Shown here piece by piece: positions 5,274-5,977 of a stretch of DNA of 5,977 bases. The notes beneath the pieces were generated by a model that saw only the letters and a program-made list of their open reading frames with translations, ran no database searches and was not told the DNA's origin. Made by a program: the position numbers and the translations under genes. This DNA is from Bacteriovorax sp. (GTDB taxonomy: Bacteria > Bdellovibrionota > Bacteriovoracia > Bacteriovoracales > Bacteriovoracaceae), in the NCBI GenBank assembly GCA_030654205.1, contig JAURXW010000074.1, positions 1 through 5,977 of the forward strand, given 5' to 3'. Position 1 is the stretch's first letter. The number at the start of each line of letters is the position of its first letter.

Positions 5274-5977
5274 AATTCGATTACCACTTTGTTGTAGTCC
5301 ACAACTTTTCCTGCAATTATTTTGTTACTATTAGGATTTCTGAGTTCAATAACTTCTCCAAAAAGAGCAGAGCGCACGGGCATTGCAGTTCTTTGTAGGT
5401 TAATGTTTTGATTTTTTAAAGTCACGGTAACAGGAGTTCCATAATTAACAAGATTTACTGGCTGTAGATCGAGATTAGAAACTACGGCACCTTGAAGTAT
5501 CGTTTTATTACTTTTATAAAAATAGATGTTCTCTAAAGTAGTTAAAGCATTATCAGGATTACCGCTATAAATATCTTCAGCATAAAAATCTTCAGTTGTA
5601 AGATGACCTTGTTGAAAGCTTAAATTTCTTTTTGCCTTAAAAACTTTTATTTTGGCCATTATTCTTGAAGAAAACCAGAGAGTGCGCACCGAGTTTTGTA
5701 TTGGATTTGTTATATCAATTTTAATATTTTTTTCACCAAAACTATTGCAACTCTCGCAGTTGATTTTTAACTGCTCACCTTCAACAAGACCCAAGGCCTG
5801 CAGACCGTTGAGCGATTTTGAATTCAGAAAGTAAAGATTCGTATCGTTTGTTAATTGATCCCTAAACGTCGAATTAATTTCCATTGTCGTAAGTTTTTTT
5901 GGAGTTATTTCAATTGAAAGATCTTTAAAATCCTTTGAGATTTCGCGTTTTAAAAAATCTATCCCTACCGTTCCGTT
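5270..5977 (-). CDS. flgA: FlgA, P-ring assembly chaperone (N-terminus beyond the window)
   Basis: FlgA is a periplasmic chaperone needed to assemble FlgI into the P ring. The frame is open to the right edge: 31 codons precede the first internal ATG (5884) without a stop. The gene therefore starts outside the window, where its signal peptide should be, and 235 codons are visible. The C-terminal SAF-type domain is clear. KVFKAKRNLSFQQGHLTTED is the conserved R-x-L-x-x-G-x-x-L strand pair. ILQGAVVSNLDLQPVNLVNYG followed by TPVTVTL matches the next segment, and SALFGEVIELRNPNSNKIIAG matches the G-x-x-G-x-x-I-x-x-R-N-x-x-S-x-K-x-x-x-G family signature near the C-terminus. A CESC pair lies in the middle domain. 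The TGA overlaps the flgH start by 4 bases. Its position directly upstream of flgH and flgI fits its role. Confidence 0.93.
   Translation of the reverse strand, partial: NGTVGIDFLKREISKDFKDLSIEITPKKLTTMEINSTFRDQLTNDTNLYFLNSKSLNGLQALGLVEGEQLKINCESCNSFGEKNIKIDITNPIQNSVRTLWFSSRIMAKIKVFKAKRNLSFQQGHLTTEDFYAEDIYSGNPDNALTTLENIYFYKSNKTILQGAVVSNLDLQPVNLVNYGTPVTVTLKNQNINLQRTAMPVRSALFGEVIELRNPNSNKIIAGKVVDYNKVVIEL

Noticed and set aside
5652..5834. Plus-strand open frame of 60 codons opposite flgA
   Set aside because: It is antisense to flgA, and its product is a low-complexity hydrophobic stretch without a recognisable domain.

Overview
The window is one tightly packed flagellar gene cluster. Every supported gene lies on the minus strand and reads from right to left. 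In transcription order it holds flgA (start outside the window), flgH, flgI, a single-domain flgJ-type rod gene, flgM, flgN, flgK and flgL (end outside the window). The base composition is AT-rich, roughly 36-38% G+C by eye. The co-transcribed order, with flgM and flgN between the rod/ring genes and the hook-filament junction genes, together with the AT-rich composition, suggests a Gram-negative predatory-type bacterium of the Bdellovibrionota (Bacteriovorax/Peredibacter-like). That placement is inferred from memory of gene order and was not tested by a search.

Layout: 5977-5270 flgA (P-ring chaperone, N-terminus cut off); 5273-4491 flgH (L-ring lipoprotein, ATGA overlap with flgA); 4480-3476 flgI (P-ring); a 97-base gap at 3379-3475 with a perfect AT-only inverted repeat and a possible promoter; 3378-2908 flgJ-type rod-binding protein without a muramidase domain; 2911-2585 flgM (anti-sigma-28, ATGA overlap with flgJ); 2547-2056 flgN (FlgK/FlgL chaperone); 2042-579 flgK (hook-filament junction protein 1), interrupted by one in-frame TAA at 1380-1382; 571-1 flgL (hook-filament junction protein 3, C-terminus cut off). 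No RNA genes, mobile elements or CRISPR arrays were seen. The only gap above 50 bases is 3379-3475.

How the genes work together: FlgA helps FlgI assemble the periplasmic P ring, FlgH forms the outer-membrane L ring, and the FlgJ-type protein caps rod assembly. FlgM holds sigma-28 inactive until the hook is complete. FlgN then delivers FlgK and FlgL, which form the junction on which the filament grows.

The one clear anomaly is flgK. The stop codon splits an otherwise intact, full-length gene with no frameshift and with family-like sequence on both sides. It is either a sequencing error, a recent nonsense mutation that would be expected to abolish the filament, or a readthrough site. The rest of the window is ordinary flagellar biology, with some lineage-specific differences in FlgH and FlgJ. 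I found no credible undescribed system here.
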